Source: Helicobacter sp. 13S00401-1 (GTDB lineage: Bacteria; Campylobacterota; Campylobacteria; Campylobacterales; Helicobacteraceae). Taken from it: DNA of 64,000 nt. Positions within the stretch are counted from its first letter, which is position 1; every line of letters begins with the position of its first letter. Both the position numbers and the translations under genes were made by a program. The stretch lies in NCBI RefSeq assembly GCF_002272925.1, contig NZ_MLAR01000003.1, positions 1 to 64,000 on the forward strand, in the 5' to 3' direction. This document shows positions 29,193-38,288 of the stretch, in pieces. Under the pieces are notes generated by a model. That model had not been told where the DNA came from, did not search any database, and saw only the letters and a list, made by a program, of their open reading frames with translations.

Positions 29193-30127
29193 GGAAGTCT
29201 CACTTTTATATTTATAAGTGGGGTTTAGTGTAGCATAAAACAAAGTGAAAAGTTTGAAAAGCTAATACTTCAACTTTAATATATCTTCTATGTTAAATAG
29301 GCCTTTAGTGATAGTGTTTTTAAGGAAGCTTTAATTCTAAATGTGACAGTTTTTATTTAAGCATTAGAGTTGATGAAAGACTGTCACGTTGTGCGTGTAC
29401 GCACTCCTAGCATCAAGTTAAGCCAAAGCCTACGAAAGCGTAAGCTTCCTTGAAACAGGTTTAGTTGCGTAAGCAACTAGGGCTTTCTTTTAAGGAATGT
29501 CTTTTTTTGGCGTGAGCCAAACACTATTGACCAAATATCTATTCCAACACTTTCTTTTTCTATATTTTCTTATGCATATGTTTTTCTTTAACCAAAAAGG
29601 GGTTTAACCCCTCCCCGCTCCCCTTAACCCCGAAAAAGGTACTTTTTCGGCAATCAAGGGGAGAGCCTCGCTAATTCCGTTTCTAGCAAAAAAATGGCGT
29701 TCGCACTTCTGCTTACTTGTTTCCATTTTTTTGCACCACGAAACGGGCGAGCTAACGGGCACATTTTATAGAAGTACCTTGTATTTCTATAATTATGTTG
29801 TTATTGCGATGGAGTAATTCTCCTATATATAGCCTTTCGTTTTTACGTAGTAAAAACAAGCGTGCGGGGGATTGGGGGTTAGGGAAGGGGGATAAGGGGA
29901 CCGCCTCGCAATTAGGCCCCCTTGTCCCCCTTGCCAAAAGACAAAGATTTCTTAAAAGTAAATTCTGGAATTAAAAGGCTTAAGTGCTATGCATAAAATT
30001 GCCACTGGGCGTTTTACACACCCTTCACAATGACAGATTGCAAAGATTGTAAAAAATAGTAAAACTGCTTATGCCATACAATGCAATATTTATTAAAAAC
30101 TAAAAAAGCATAGGTTAAATCCTAGGC
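29193..30127. other. Long non-coding region with hairpin train and repeat copy 1
   Basis: About 900 bp without a credible gene. The first part (29340-29525) is a chain of short perfect hairpins: 29343-29350/29380-29387; palindrome 29391-29404; 29431-29442; TAGTTGC-GTAA-GCAACTA at 29462-29479; TTTGGC-GTGA-GCCAAA at 29506-29521. Two have GNRA-type loops. The second part is the repeat listed separately. A 61-codon leftward frame at 29752-29937 has no ribosome site and is probably chance. Confidence 0.6.
29575..30056 (+). repeat. Non-coding structured repeat, copy 1
   Basis: About 480 bp that recurs, inverted and diverged, at about 60650-61170. Shared blocks include GGGTTTAACCCCTCC, ATTCCGTTTCTAGCAAAA, GAGCTAACGGGCACATTTTA, AAACAAGCGTGCGGGGGA, TTAAGTGCTATGCA and AATGACAGATTG. 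It contains a perfect 9-bp hairpin (29630-29638/29642-29650). It also has a long hairpin in which 29677-29683 pairs with 29740-29746 and 29686-29697 pairs with 29723-29734. No ORF is conserved between the copies, so DNA or RNA structure is the shared feature. Confidence 0.75.
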
Positions 30128-31597
30128 TTAAGCTCTTAGTTTAGATTCTAACTTGCCTATATTTTTTATAAGTTTTAGTGGATTAAAAGAGTAGGCATTT
30201 TTAGTTTTAGACGCTAGGGCGTGGGCTAAACTTGCAGTAAGGCTTGCATCTTTTATACTATAACCTTGAGCTAGCAAGCCTCCAACTAACCCACTTAATA
30301 CATCCCCACTTCCACCTTTTGCAAGACTTGCATGTCCTAGTGGATTAATATAAAGCATGCCTTCATTAGCGATTATGCTATTAGTCCCTTTTAATATAAA
30401 TCCAACATGAGGATACTCTTTAGTTAAGCTACTAGCTACTTTGTGCATATTTTCAAGTAGTTTTTCTAAACTACTAAAAGGAGACTTAAGCATAGAAAAA
30501 AGCTCTTTTGGATGAGGTGTTAAAACTATACTAGCATCCTTATAAGTATCTAGTATCTTCCATAAACTAGGTAGATAAAGCATATCAGCATCAAGCACTA
30601 CTTTTAAGCCCTTATCTAGTGCGCCTTTTAATAAGGCTTCATGCTTTAAGGTATTACTCCTGCCTAAACCTGGACCTAGCACAAGTACATTTGCATGAGG
30701 TGGAAGAGTTTGAGAGTACATAAGGGTTGGAAAAGAGCCACTTGCATCATAACCAAGTGTACTAACCAAAGCAGCTCCCATAGTAAGTGCAGCCTTAGCA
30801 CTTAAAAGACTAGCTCCTTTAAACTCACCACTTACAACACAGACGTGACCAAAACTACCTTTATTAACATTTTGTATCTTCCTTGAAGGGAGTTTTAAGT
30901 CACTCTTTTCTAAAACAAAGTAAGGTGACTTGCTTTCATACTTTTCTCTTTTAAGGCCTAAAGGCGCTACTTTTATCTTACCTACATAGTCTTTTGACTT
31001 GCTTTCATATAAGTTTAAACTAAGAGCTCCCATAGCTATAGTTAGGTTTACTTTTAAAGCTTGTTCACTTCCTAGCATGGAAGGACAGTCACAAGCTATC
31101 TTGTAAGCTACTTTTTTATTAAACTCTAGGGCAAAGTTAGAGATAGTTGTTTGGGACTCTTCTAAGGTTAAAGCAGTTTTTATATCTAGTTTAGAATCTT
31201 TAGCTTCATTTAGATTCCTTGGCTTAAAGCCTGTGCCAAAGATACAGTCTACTAAGATATCAGCTTCTATAAAACTATCTACATGCTTAAGCCCTAGCTT
31301 TTTTGTCCTTTCGTTTTGAAGGATACAAAGCTTAGACTTTGGTGCTAAAAGATTATAGATATAAATATCAAGTGAACTTATAGAATCTAATATCCTAGCA
31401 CTAGCTAAACCATCAGCGCCATTATCCCCACTGCCTATACAAAAAAGCACACTTTTTAGCCCTCTTTTAAGGGCTTGTTTTTTTATAGCCTTTGCGAGGC
31501 TTAAACTAGCATTTTCCATCAAGACTTGATTATCTATACCATAGCTATTAACAGCATTAGCATCTAAGATAGTCTTGCTTTCAAAAAGAGGTTTCAT
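30128..31597 (-). CDS. nnr: Bifunctional NAD(P)HX epimerase / ADP-dependent dehydratase
   Basis: 489 residues in two domains. The N-terminal epimerase (YjeF-N) has GSGDNGADGLASAR near 55. The C-terminal dehydratase (ribokinase-like) has VLVLGPGLGRS and GHASLAKGGSGDVLSGLVGG near 430-449 with the catalytic Asp. Together they repair hydrated NADH and NADPH. The gene abuts msrB without a gap, so two repair enzymes are probably co-expressed. Confidence 0.93.
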   Translation of the reverse strand: MKPLFESKTILDANAVNSYGIDNQVLMENASLSLAKAIKKQALKRGLKSVLFCIGSGDNGADGLASARILDSISSLDIYIYNLLAPKSKLCILQNERTKKLGLKHVDSFIEADILVDCIFGTGFKPRNLNEAKDSKLDIKTALTLEESQTTISNFALEFNKKVAYKIACDCPSMLGSEQALKVNLTIAMGALSLNLYESKSKDYVGKIKVAPLGLKREKYESKSPYFVLEKSDLKLPSRKIQNVNKGSFGHVCVVSGEFKGASLLSAKAALTMGAALVSTLGYDASGSFPTLMYSQTLPPHANVLVLGPGLGRSNTLKHEALLKGALDKGLKVVLDADMLYLPSLWKILDTYKDASIVLTPHPKELFSMLKSPFSSLEKLLENMHKVASSLTKEYPHVGFILKGTNSIIANEGMLYINPLGHASLAKGGSGDVLSGLVGGLLAQGYSIKDASLTASLAHALASKTKNAYSFNPLKLIKNIGKLESKLRA

Positions 31598-31969
31598 CTA
31601 CTTATCTCTTTTGACAAACTTAATAGAAACTGAGTTAACACAGTGTCTTTTGTTGGTATCTGTAAAACCTTCGCCCTTAAAGACGTGTCCTAAGTGACCC
31701 CCACAGCTTTTGCATAATATCTCAGTCCTTTTACCATCAGCATCCTTTACATACTCTAAAGAATCCACCATCTCATCATCAAAACTTGGCCAACCACAGC
31801 CTGAACTAAACTTAGTCTTGCTATCAAAAAGCTTAACCCCACATCTTTTACATACATAGATTCCATCTTCATAAAAGTTGTTATACTCCCCTGAAAAAGG
31901 CTTTTCTGTACCCTTATGAAGTATCACTCTTTTTTCTTCTTCGCTTAGTTTATCATCTAGATTTTGCAT
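31598..31969 (-). CDS. msrB: Methionine-R-sulfoxide reductase, free-standing MsrB
   Basis: A 123-residue cytoplasmic repair enzyme. The catalytic Cys is in NKRHCVNSVSIKF near residue 110. GCGWPSFDD and two Cys-x-x-Cys pairs (CKRCG, CKSCG) mark the zinc-binding form. A ribosome site AAAGGATG precedes the ATG. In H. pylori MsrB is fused to MsrA, so the stand-alone protein is a difference from that species. The matching periplasmic repair enzyme MsrP is at 5199-6215. Confidence 0.93.
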   Translation of the reverse strand: MQNLDDKLSEEEKRVILHKGTEKPFSGEYNNFYEDGIYVCKRCGVKLFDSKTKFSSGCGWPSFDDEMVDSLEYVKDADGKRTEILCKSCGGHLGHVFKGEGFTDTNKRHCVNSVSIKFVKRDK

Positions 31970-32010
31970 ATTACATCCTTTAAAAATTGAATTTAAAAAA
32001 AAATTAAGTT

Positions 32011-32032
32011 TAAGTTGTTATAATCATCACTT
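32011..32032 (+). promoter_or_regulatory. Promoter of the tRNA-Ile2/Met gene
   Basis: TTGT-TATAAT with the TATAAT at 32019-32024 is an extended -10 some 15 bp before the mature tRNA end at 32040. No -35 is obvious. Confidence 0.65.
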
Positions 32033-32039
32033 TTAAATC

Positions 32040-32116
32040 GGACCCTTAGCTCAGCTGGTTAGAGCGCTCGGCTCATAACCGATCGGTCGTAGGTTCAAGT
32101 CCTACAGGGTCCACCA
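32040..32116 (+). tRNA. tRNA with CAT anticodon, probably tRNA-Ile2 (lysidine-modified)
   Basis: The 77-nt cloverleaf has acceptor GGACCCT pairing with AGGGTCC, a D arm TTAGCTCAG, anticodon loop CTCATAA, T arm GGTTCAAGTCC and an encoded CCA. CAT anticodons occur in initiator Met, elongator Met and Ile2 tRNAs. The CCCTTAGCTCAG start and the AGGG acceptor half are like E. coli tRNA-Ile2 rather than elongator Met, so I favour Ile2. That tRNA is the substrate of TilS, encoded at 16551-17552. Annotation programs would usually label it tRNA-Met. Confidence 0.85.
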
Positions 32117-32146
32117 CCTTTTTATTTCCTTGAAATTTTACTCTTT

Positions 32147-33124
32147 TCACTTTCGTGTTTTATTTAATCTACTTAATTTTTCTTCTTTACTTAAACTTGA
32201 TGTATTTTCTAAACTTGTAGCTGCATCTAACTCACGCTCATGAAGCATCTCTACTTTTAACTCTAAGTTTTTCTCTTTTTGTGCTTCTAGTTTTTTATCT
32301 AACTCTTTTTGTTTTTCTCTTTCAGCCATAAGTTTTAACTTAACATCTAGCTTTCTACAAAACCTCATCGCTATTAAAAAGATAAGCCATGAGACATAAA
32401 CCCAAAGCATCAAAAACATCACTACTGATAAGGAGCCATAAATCGTGCTATAAAACTTGTTATAAGACATATAGTAGAAAAATACTAGCTTTGATATAAA
32501 CCAGATGGTTGCGCCAAGCAAGCTTGAGATAGCAAGAGCTGAGAAAGTTAAATGACTATTAGCTGAGATTCTAAAAAGTATGCCAAATAAAACCCAAGTA
32601 GCTATAAAAGGAAAGATCTGCCATAAGTCCTTAAAAAGACTTTCTTTATAAAAGAGGCTTCCAAAGTAAACTGAGAGTGCAAACATTAAAGGGATAAGCG
32701 TTAAAAAAAGCCAGTAGGTTATAAATGAATCAAATATACTTCGCTTCTTAGAGTGAAAGATCCTAGCACTTATATCATCATAACTTCTAAAAAAAACAAA
32801 AGATGAGATTAGTGCTACTAAAAAGCCTACTATACCTAGCTCTTTTCCATTAGTTAGAAACTTATTGACTATAACTGTTACATCTTCTAAGTTTGAAGGT
32901 AAGACATTTTCTAAGAGAGTATGGAGTAAGAGATGAATCTTGTTTTTAAAAAAAGGTACACCTTGTAAAAAAGATATGGTTACTAGTAGTATGGGAACAA
33001 GTGAAAAGATACTATAAAAACTAAGACTTGAGGCATAGTGAAAGATCTTTTCATTAGAAGTGAAATCAAGGTACTTAAACTTTACAACCTCTATGAAGTT
33101 AGAGATTTTCTGCCTTAACTTCAT
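32147..33124 (-). CDS. YihY/BrkB-family inner-membrane protein
   Basis: 325 residues with about six hydrophobic segments between 20 and 255, and the family motif around YSIFSLVPILL near 36. The C-terminal ~65 residues are a charged coiled coil (Lys/Glu/Leu-rich), which is longer than in many homologues. The family was once called ribonuclease BN by mistake; its true role (transport or envelope function) is unsettled. It lies one base after the PAP2 gene. Confidence 0.8.
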   Translation of the reverse strand: MKLRQKISNFIEVVKFKYLDFTSNEKIFHYASSLSFYSIFSLVPILLVTISFLQGVPFFKNKIHLLLHTLLENVLPSNLEDVTVIVNKFLTNGKELGIVGFLVALISSFVFFRSYDDISARIFHSKKRSIFDSFITYWLFLTLIPLMFALSVYFGSLFYKESLFKDLWQIFPFIATWVLFGILFRISANSHLTFSALAISSLLGATIWFISKLVFFYYMSYNKFYSTIYGSLSVVMFLMLWVYVSWLIFLIAMRFCRKLDVKLKLMAEREKQKELDKKLEAQKEKNLELKVEMLHERELDAATSLENTSSLSKEEKLSRLNKTRK

Positions 33125-33125
33125 G

Positions 33126-33647
33126 TCACGCTTCTAGTCTTATAACTTTTTTACTATAAATCTTACCTATGTAGTATCCAACTAAAAACCCTAGCAAGGC
33201 ACCAACTAAGACTTGAGTAAGTGTATGTCTATTAACATAAAGTCTACTACAACATACTAGTGCGCAAACTACACTTACTAAAAAACCAGCCTTATAGCCT
33301 TGCGTTGCACTAACAAAGCCTGCCCCTATAAAAGAGCCAGTTGAGTGCCCACTTGGGAATCCATCATAATCCCCTGGCACATCTGGCCTTTCTGAAATAG
33401 TAGCCATATTTGGGTTATACATACTTACTATGCCAAAGAAATTTTTTATACTTCGCATGATTAAAAAAGCTATAGCTGTCGCAAAAACTAAACCTAGTGC
33501 TGGTTTATAAGCCCTAACCCACAAAAGAAAGATGAAAACATAAAGTGGCATATACTGAAAAGTATCTCCATAAAGCCTAAAGCTACCAAAAATTATGATA
33601 GCAAAAGTAACTATAAAGCTTAAAACTAAAGCAAAACTTTCTTTCAT
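33126..33647 (-). CDS. PAP2-type membrane phosphatase
   Basis: 173 residues with five to six membrane segments. The PAP2 motifs are R-P near 89, F-P-S-G-H near 97 and S-R-x5-H near 134. The usual Asp four residues after the last His is replaced by Gln (HTLTQVLVG), which may weaken activity. Such proteins dephosphorylate undecaprenyl-PP, lipid A or phosphatidylglycerol phosphate at the periplasmic side; the substrate cannot be chosen here. It overlaps pnp by 4 bp. Confidence 0.75.
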   Translation of the reverse strand: MKESFALVLSFIVTFAIIIFGSFRLYGDTFQYMPLYVFIFLLWVRAYKPALGLVFATAIAFLIMRSIKNFFGIVSMYNPNMATISERPDVPGDYDGFPSGHSTGSFIGAGFVSATQGYKAGFLVSVVCALVCCSRLYVNRHTLTQVLVGALLGFLVGYYIGKIYSKKVIRLEA

Positions 33648-35734
33648 CCTTTAAGTCCTAGTTCGATTTGAGATTTAGCATTTATATTAACTATGATGCA
33701 TTCTAGTGTTTGGCCTTGAGTTATAACACTCATATCTTGTATCTTTTTAGAAGGTAGTAAGCCATCAGTCCCACTACCATTAATCTCTAAAAAGATTCCA
33801 AAGTCTTTTATATTTTTAACAACACCATTTACAACCTGTCCTACTTTAAAACTAGGCTTTTCTTTATAGATGATGCTTTGTATATACTCTTTTGCTTCAC
33901 CTAAACTAGTCTTATTGCTAGATGTTATAACTACCATAGAGTTATCTTTATCTATATCTATGCTTATATTAAAGCGAGAGATTATCTCTCTTATAGTCTT
34001 ACCACCTTGACCTATTATGTCTACTATCTTATTTGGCGGAACGTTGAAGCGTTCAACACTAGGCAAAATATTAAGATTAGGAGTTATAACTACAGATTCC
34101 ATAAGACCTAAGATGTGATCTAGCCCAAGTCTTGCTTGGCTTAAAGCAGCATCTAAAACTTCTAAGCTTAGGCCAGTAGTTTTTATATCAAGTTGTAAGG
34201 CACTAAACCCTAACCTTGTACCAGTTACTTTAAAGTCCATATCACCATAGTGATCTTCTAGCCCTAAGATATCACTTAAAATAACAAAGTTTTTAAACCC
34301 ATCATCATGAACTAGCCCCATGGCTATGCCAGCTACTTTGTTTTGCATCTTTACATTAGCCCCTAGCAAAGAAAGAGTGGCCCCACACACACTAGCCATA
34401 GAGCTTGAGCCATTAGATTCTAAGATCTCACTTACTATCCTTATGATGTAATAGTCTTCTAAGATATTAGATTCTATAGCTTTAAGCGCTAAATTACCAT
34501 GGCCTAACTCTCTTCTTGAAGTGCCAAATATAGGCATAGCTTCTCCTACACTAAAAGGAGGAAAGTTGTAATGTAACATCACTCTTTTTTTAGCTAGCTG
34601 ACTTAGACTTTCTTGAGTTTGGGCATCATTTTCAGATCCTAGAGTTACGCTTACTAGGGCTTGGGTTTGACCCCTTGTAAAAAGAGTGCTTCCATGAACG
34701 CAAGGCAAGATATTACTCTTAATATCTATGTTTCTTATCTGGGTAAACTCCCTCCCATCTGCTCTAAGTCCATCTTTTAGTACTAACTCGCGAAAGGCTT
34801 CATGAAGCAAAGCTTCTATATAAGGCTTGGTATCAAACTCATACTTTTCTGTACTATCTTTTATAAAGCTACTCATAACTGTACTTCTTTCACTTTTTGA
34901 AAGCGTTTGAAGCATATCTTTTAAAGTAGTAAAGCAGTTAGTTTTTAAGCTTTCAAGTTTATCTTTATCTAAACCTTTAGATTCTAAGACTAGCTTTTTG
35001 TTACCCTTATCTTTAAAGGCTTTTTTATAGATGGCTGAGTTTTTTTCTATCTCTTCTTTTGCAATACTAAGTGCACTTAAAAGCTCTTCTTTTTCTATCT
35101 CTTCTATAAGCTTAACTCCATCACTTTTAATAACTTTTGGAGTTTGCATCTCTATCATAAGTAAGTCAGAATCTACTCCACTTACAAAAAGATCTAGGCT
35201 TGAGCCGCTTAAAGATTCCATACTTGTTGCTACATTAAGCCTTGCATCAACTGGAAGACTAGGAAGTCTTACTATCCTTATTGCATTAAGAATGCTATCT
35301 CTTTTTAAAGGTATAGATGAAAGGTAAAGACAAAGGCTGGCTACATTTAGTGCATCTTTACTTAAATCAGTCTTTCCATCATAAGAAAAAACCATAACTG
35401 TCACTTGCACGCCGTATCTAAACTCTGGGGAAAAAAGTGGTCTAAGGCTTCTATCTATAAGCCTTGAAGTTAAAACTTCACCTTCGCTAGGCTTACCCTC
35501 TTTTTTATTAAAGCCTTGAGGGATACGCCCTATGGCATAGCTTTTTTCTATATACTGAACACTTAAAGGTAAAAAATCTAAATTTGCATCAGTTTCTAAA
35601 TCTATACAAATAGTAGCAAGGATAACACTTTCTCCAATCTGTTGCATCAAAGAAAAGTCGCTTGACTTTGCATAAGTGTTAAGAGTGTAGGTTTCTACTA
35701 CTCCGCTAGCGTTTGTAACTGAAATCATTTCCAT
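33644..35734 (-). CDS. pnp: Polynucleotide phosphorylase
   Basis: A 696-residue 3'-5' exoribonuclease: two RNase PH domains (the second with LRADGREFTQIRNI near 322 and FTRGQTQALVSVTLGS) joined by a helical linker, then KH (VDIIGQGGKTIREI near 578) and S1 (GVVKNIKDFGIFLEI) domains. It degrades mRNA in the cytoplasm. The product belongs to a leftward run with the PAP2 and BrkB genes after it and trpCF 15 bp before it. Confidence 0.96.
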   Translation of the reverse strand: MEMISVTNASGVVETYTLNTYAKSSDFSLMQQIGESVILATICIDLETDANLDFLPLSVQYIEKSYAIGRIPQGFNKKEGKPSEGEVLTSRLIDRSLRPLFSPEFRYGVQVTVMVFSYDGKTDLSKDALNVASLCLYLSSIPLKRDSILNAIRIVRLPSLPVDARLNVATSMESLSGSSLDLFVSGVDSDLLMIEMQTPKVIKSDGVKLIEEIEKEELLSALSIAKEEIEKNSAIYKKAFKDKGNKKLVLESKGLDKDKLESLKTNCFTTLKDMLQTLSKSERSTVMSSFIKDSTEKYEFDTKPYIEALLHEAFRELVLKDGLRADGREFTQIRNIDIKSNILPCVHGSTLFTRGQTQALVSVTLGSENDAQTQESLSQLAKKRVMLHYNFPPFSVGEAMPIFGTSRRELGHGNLALKAIESNILEDYYIIRIVSEILESNGSSSMASVCGATLSLLGANVKMQNKVAGIAMGLVHDDGFKNFVILSDILGLEDHYGDMDFKVTGTRLGFSALQLDIKTTGLSLEVLDAALSQARLGLDHILGLMESVVITPNLNILPSVERFNVPPNKIVDIIGQGGKTIREIISRFNISIDIDKDNSMVVITSSNKTSLGEAKEYIQSIIYKEKPSFKVGQVVNGVVKNIKDFGIFLEINGSGTDGLLPSKKIQDMSVITQGQTLECIIVNINAKSQIELGLKG

Positions 35735-35748
35735 TTAGTGCCTTTGTG

Positions 35749-37194
35749 TTATTTCTTGCAATTGCAAGCATTTAGTTTATTAAAAAAAGATTCTAGTTTT
35801 TGAGTATCTTTTATACCTTTTGCTTTTTCTAAGGAAGAGCAAAGATCTATTAGCTTTGGGCTTAGACTTAAAAAAGATTCTAAGTTGTCTTCACTCACCC
35901 CACCAGCTATAGCTAAGTTATCAAAACCTTCTATAGAATCTAAATCAGCCTCTAGTCCTTCACCATGGCTACTATCTAGTAGATTTAAAAGACTGTCTTT
36001 AGAATCTACATTTTTAACTGCCTTATAGTAGCAAAAAGTAGCCTCTTTTAAATCTAAACCAAAATATAATCCTCCCTCTAAGTCTTCAACCCCATGAAGC
36101 TGCAAACAATCAATTAGATTCTTTTTTATTAACTCTAGCCCTAGTTTTAGGCTTTCTTTATCAGCTACTACACCGATTTTAAGTGCATCTTTTACATTTT
36201 CATAAGCATTAATCTCTTCTAAAAACTTTGCTTCTACAAAGCGAGGACTACTTTTAACTAGCACAAAGCCTAATAAATGGGCATGTTTTGAAGCACTTAG
36301 TGCAAAGCTAACTTCATTTATACCACATACTTTTATAAGTGGAGGCTTTTTGGTTACAAACATATTAACCAGCTTGTAAAAAAAATCCCTCTGAGACCCA
36401 GCCTTAAAGCTTGCTATCAAGTTTATAAGCCTAGAAAAAAGCATCTGTCTTCTATTAGGCGCATTTAAGGCTTGCATAAGATAGCTTCCAACCAAAAAGC
36501 CTTCAAACCTAACACTTCCTACTATAAAAGCATCATAACTATTATCTATCCCACTTTCAAATATCACTGGAATCTCACTAGGGACTTTTTGGCGAAGTAT
36601 GAAGGCATTAAGCTTATTAATCTTTAATGTATCTAGGTTTCTAGAGTTTATACCTAAGATTCCATAGTCTATATCAAGCTTTAAGGCAAGCTGTAATTCT
36701 TTTTCATCATGAACTTCAACTAAAGGAGTAAGGTTAAATTTAAGACAGGTATTAAATAAAAGCTCTAATTTTTTAAAGTCATCCATAAAAAGATTAACGA
36801 TTAAAAGCACCATATCAGCACCAGCAAGATAACTAACTTCTACTTCTTCAGGCTCTAGTATAAAGTCTTTTCTTAAAACGCAGATCTCTGGTAAGGCCTT
36901 TTTTACTTCCATTAAGTCATTTAAACTTCCACCAAAATAGTCTTCTTCACAAAGCACTGAGATGGCATTTGCCCCACAGTCCTTATAGGCTTCAGCTAAA
37001 AGTGCGGGATGTTTTATATCTCTTAAGCTCCCTAAAGATGGGGACTTTCTTTTTACTTCGGCTATAAAAAGGGGAAAGGTTGGTTTTATGATAGGATGGG
37101 TGCGACTATAAGGTATGACATGACCTAGTGTAAAGCCTTTTTTGGCTAACCTTTGCCTTTTTGCATTGCATATATCTAATAAAACTTTAGTCAT
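35749..37194 (-). CDS. trpC: Fused indole-3-glycerol phosphate synthase / phosphoribosylanthranilate isomerase
   Basis: A 481-residue protein for two consecutive steps of tryptophan synthesis. The TrpC half (1 to ~255) has FIAEVKRKSPSLG near 42, VLRKDFILEPEEV and GINSRNL. The TrpF half (from ~290) has PLIKVCGINE and LQLHGVEDLEGG. The same fusion occurs in H. pylori and in enterobacteria. No other trp gene is present in the window, so trpCF is detached from a trp operon here. It overlaps the next gene upstream by 4 bp. Confidence 0.93.
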   Translation of the reverse strand: MTKVLLDICNAKRQRLAKKGFTLGHVIPYSRTHPIIKPTFPLFIAEVKRKSPSLGSLRDIKHPALLAEAYKDCGANAISVLCEEDYFGGSLNDLMEVKKALPEICVLRKDFILEPEEVEVSYLAGADMVLLIVNLFMDDFKKLELLFNTCLKFNLTPLVEVHDEKELQLALKLDIDYGILGINSRNLDTLKINKLNAFILRQKVPSEIPVIFESGIDNSYDAFIVGSVRFEGFLVGSYLMQALNAPNRRQMLFSRLINLIASFKAGSQRDFFYKLVNMFVTKKPPLIKVCGINEVSFALSASKHAHLLGFVLVKSSPRFVEAKFLEEINAYENVKDALKIGVVADKESLKLGLELIKKNLIDCLQLHGVEDLEGGLYFGLDLKEATFCYYKAVKNVDSKDSLLNLLDSSHGEGLEADLDSIEGFDNLAIAGGVSEDNLESFLSLSPKLIDLCSSLEKAKGIKDTQKLESFFNKLNACNCKK

Positions 37195-38150
37195 GAAGTT
37201 ATCCTTATATCCCTTTTAATAACTATTGCATAAAAAGTCATTATAAAATAATAGCTTATAACTAAAGTGGCAAGATATAAAAGGAAGTAGCTAAATGTTG
37301 TTAGAAATATATTACTAGGCTGAAAGTGGTGTAGTTTTACAGCACAAATAGCAAGCAAACCTATAGGAAAAGATGTCCTCCATAAAGCAAACTTAAAAGG
37401 GCTTATAAGCATTTTTATAATTCGCGGGCTTAAAGCTACAAATATAAAAAAGGCTGAGTAAAATAATCCATAAGATATATAATTAATCTCCATCATAGGC
37501 TCTAAGGCTATAAATATTACACAAAATGGTGCAGCTATGATTGCTAGGCTTCCATTATATTTTGCTTCCATGTGCGCCATAGAAACGTTTATATACATGA
37601 TTCTAATAATTAAAATACTAATAATTGGCACGGCAAAAACTACACCTATACCTATACTTATCAAAGATAGATTGTTAAAAAAAGGAGTCTCAAAAAAAGG
37701 TAAGGCAGCAGAGATATTTAACATACCAACAAGTGGTACTACAACCCCTCCTGTAAGGTGCTTAAAAGTATGTCTAGTATTAAACCACATAAGTGCTATA
37801 TAAGTAGTAAAGATAAAGATAGTAACTATACCTACTATCCATATGTAATAACTTAGCTTTGGAGCTATGCCATGAAGTAAGCTAGGCAATAAAAGACAAG
37901 CTATGCAAAAAGTGGAATAAAATGGTTTTTGTGCCTTATCCATGAACTCTACTTGCATAGTCTTAAAGTACTCAACCTTAGTAAACTTTAGTATAAAAAC
38001 TATACATCCAAAGATAAAAGTTACAACTGCTAAAAAAGCATAAACTTCTGCTACATAAGAGTGGATACTTACAGTCCATGCTATGCTTAAAGCAGCCATG
38101 CCCATAACTGAGCCAAATATATCTATTGGTAAATACTGCAATGTCTTCAT
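37191..38150 (-). CDS. SLAC1/TehA-family membrane transporter
   Basis: About 319 residues from the ATG at 38150, chosen because a GGAG ribosome site lies seven bases upstream; an in-frame start at 38177 would add nine residues. Around ten hydrophobic segments are visible, starting with the FGSVMGMAALSIAW pattern typical of the tellurite-resistance/dicarboxylate/SLAC1 anion channel family. It probably conducts small anions. It overlaps trpCF by 4 bp, with no obvious functional link. Confidence 0.75.
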   Translation of the reverse strand: MKTLQYLPIDIFGSVMGMAALSIAWTVSIHSYVAEVYAFLAVVTFIFGCIVFILKFTKVEYFKTMQVEFMDKAQKPFYSTFCIACLLLPSLLHGIAPKLSYYIWIVGIVTIFIFTTYIALMWFNTRHTFKHLTGGVVVPLVGMLNISAALPFFETPFFNNLSLISIGIGVVFAVPIISILIIRIMYINVSMAHMEAKYNGSLAIIAAPFCVIFIALEPMMEINYISYGLFYSAFFIFVALSPRIIKMLISPFKFALWRTSFPIGLLAICAVKLHHFQPSNIFLTTFSYFLLYLATLVISYYFIMTFYAIVIKRDIRITS

Positions 38151-38288
38151 GAGATTAGCTCCATTTAATAAAAACAAATCTTAAAGCTGATGCAAATAGC
38201 GAGTGCAAATTATAATACTTTGTATTAGGCTTACAATTTCTATAAAATAATAGAAACTTTTTACAAACACTAACTAAAAGAGAATCAA

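Noticed and set aside
29752-29937. Leftward 61-codon frame inside repeat copy 1
   Set aside because: The frame is not kept in the inverted copy at 60650-61170 and has no ribosome site; the region is explained better by hairpin structure.
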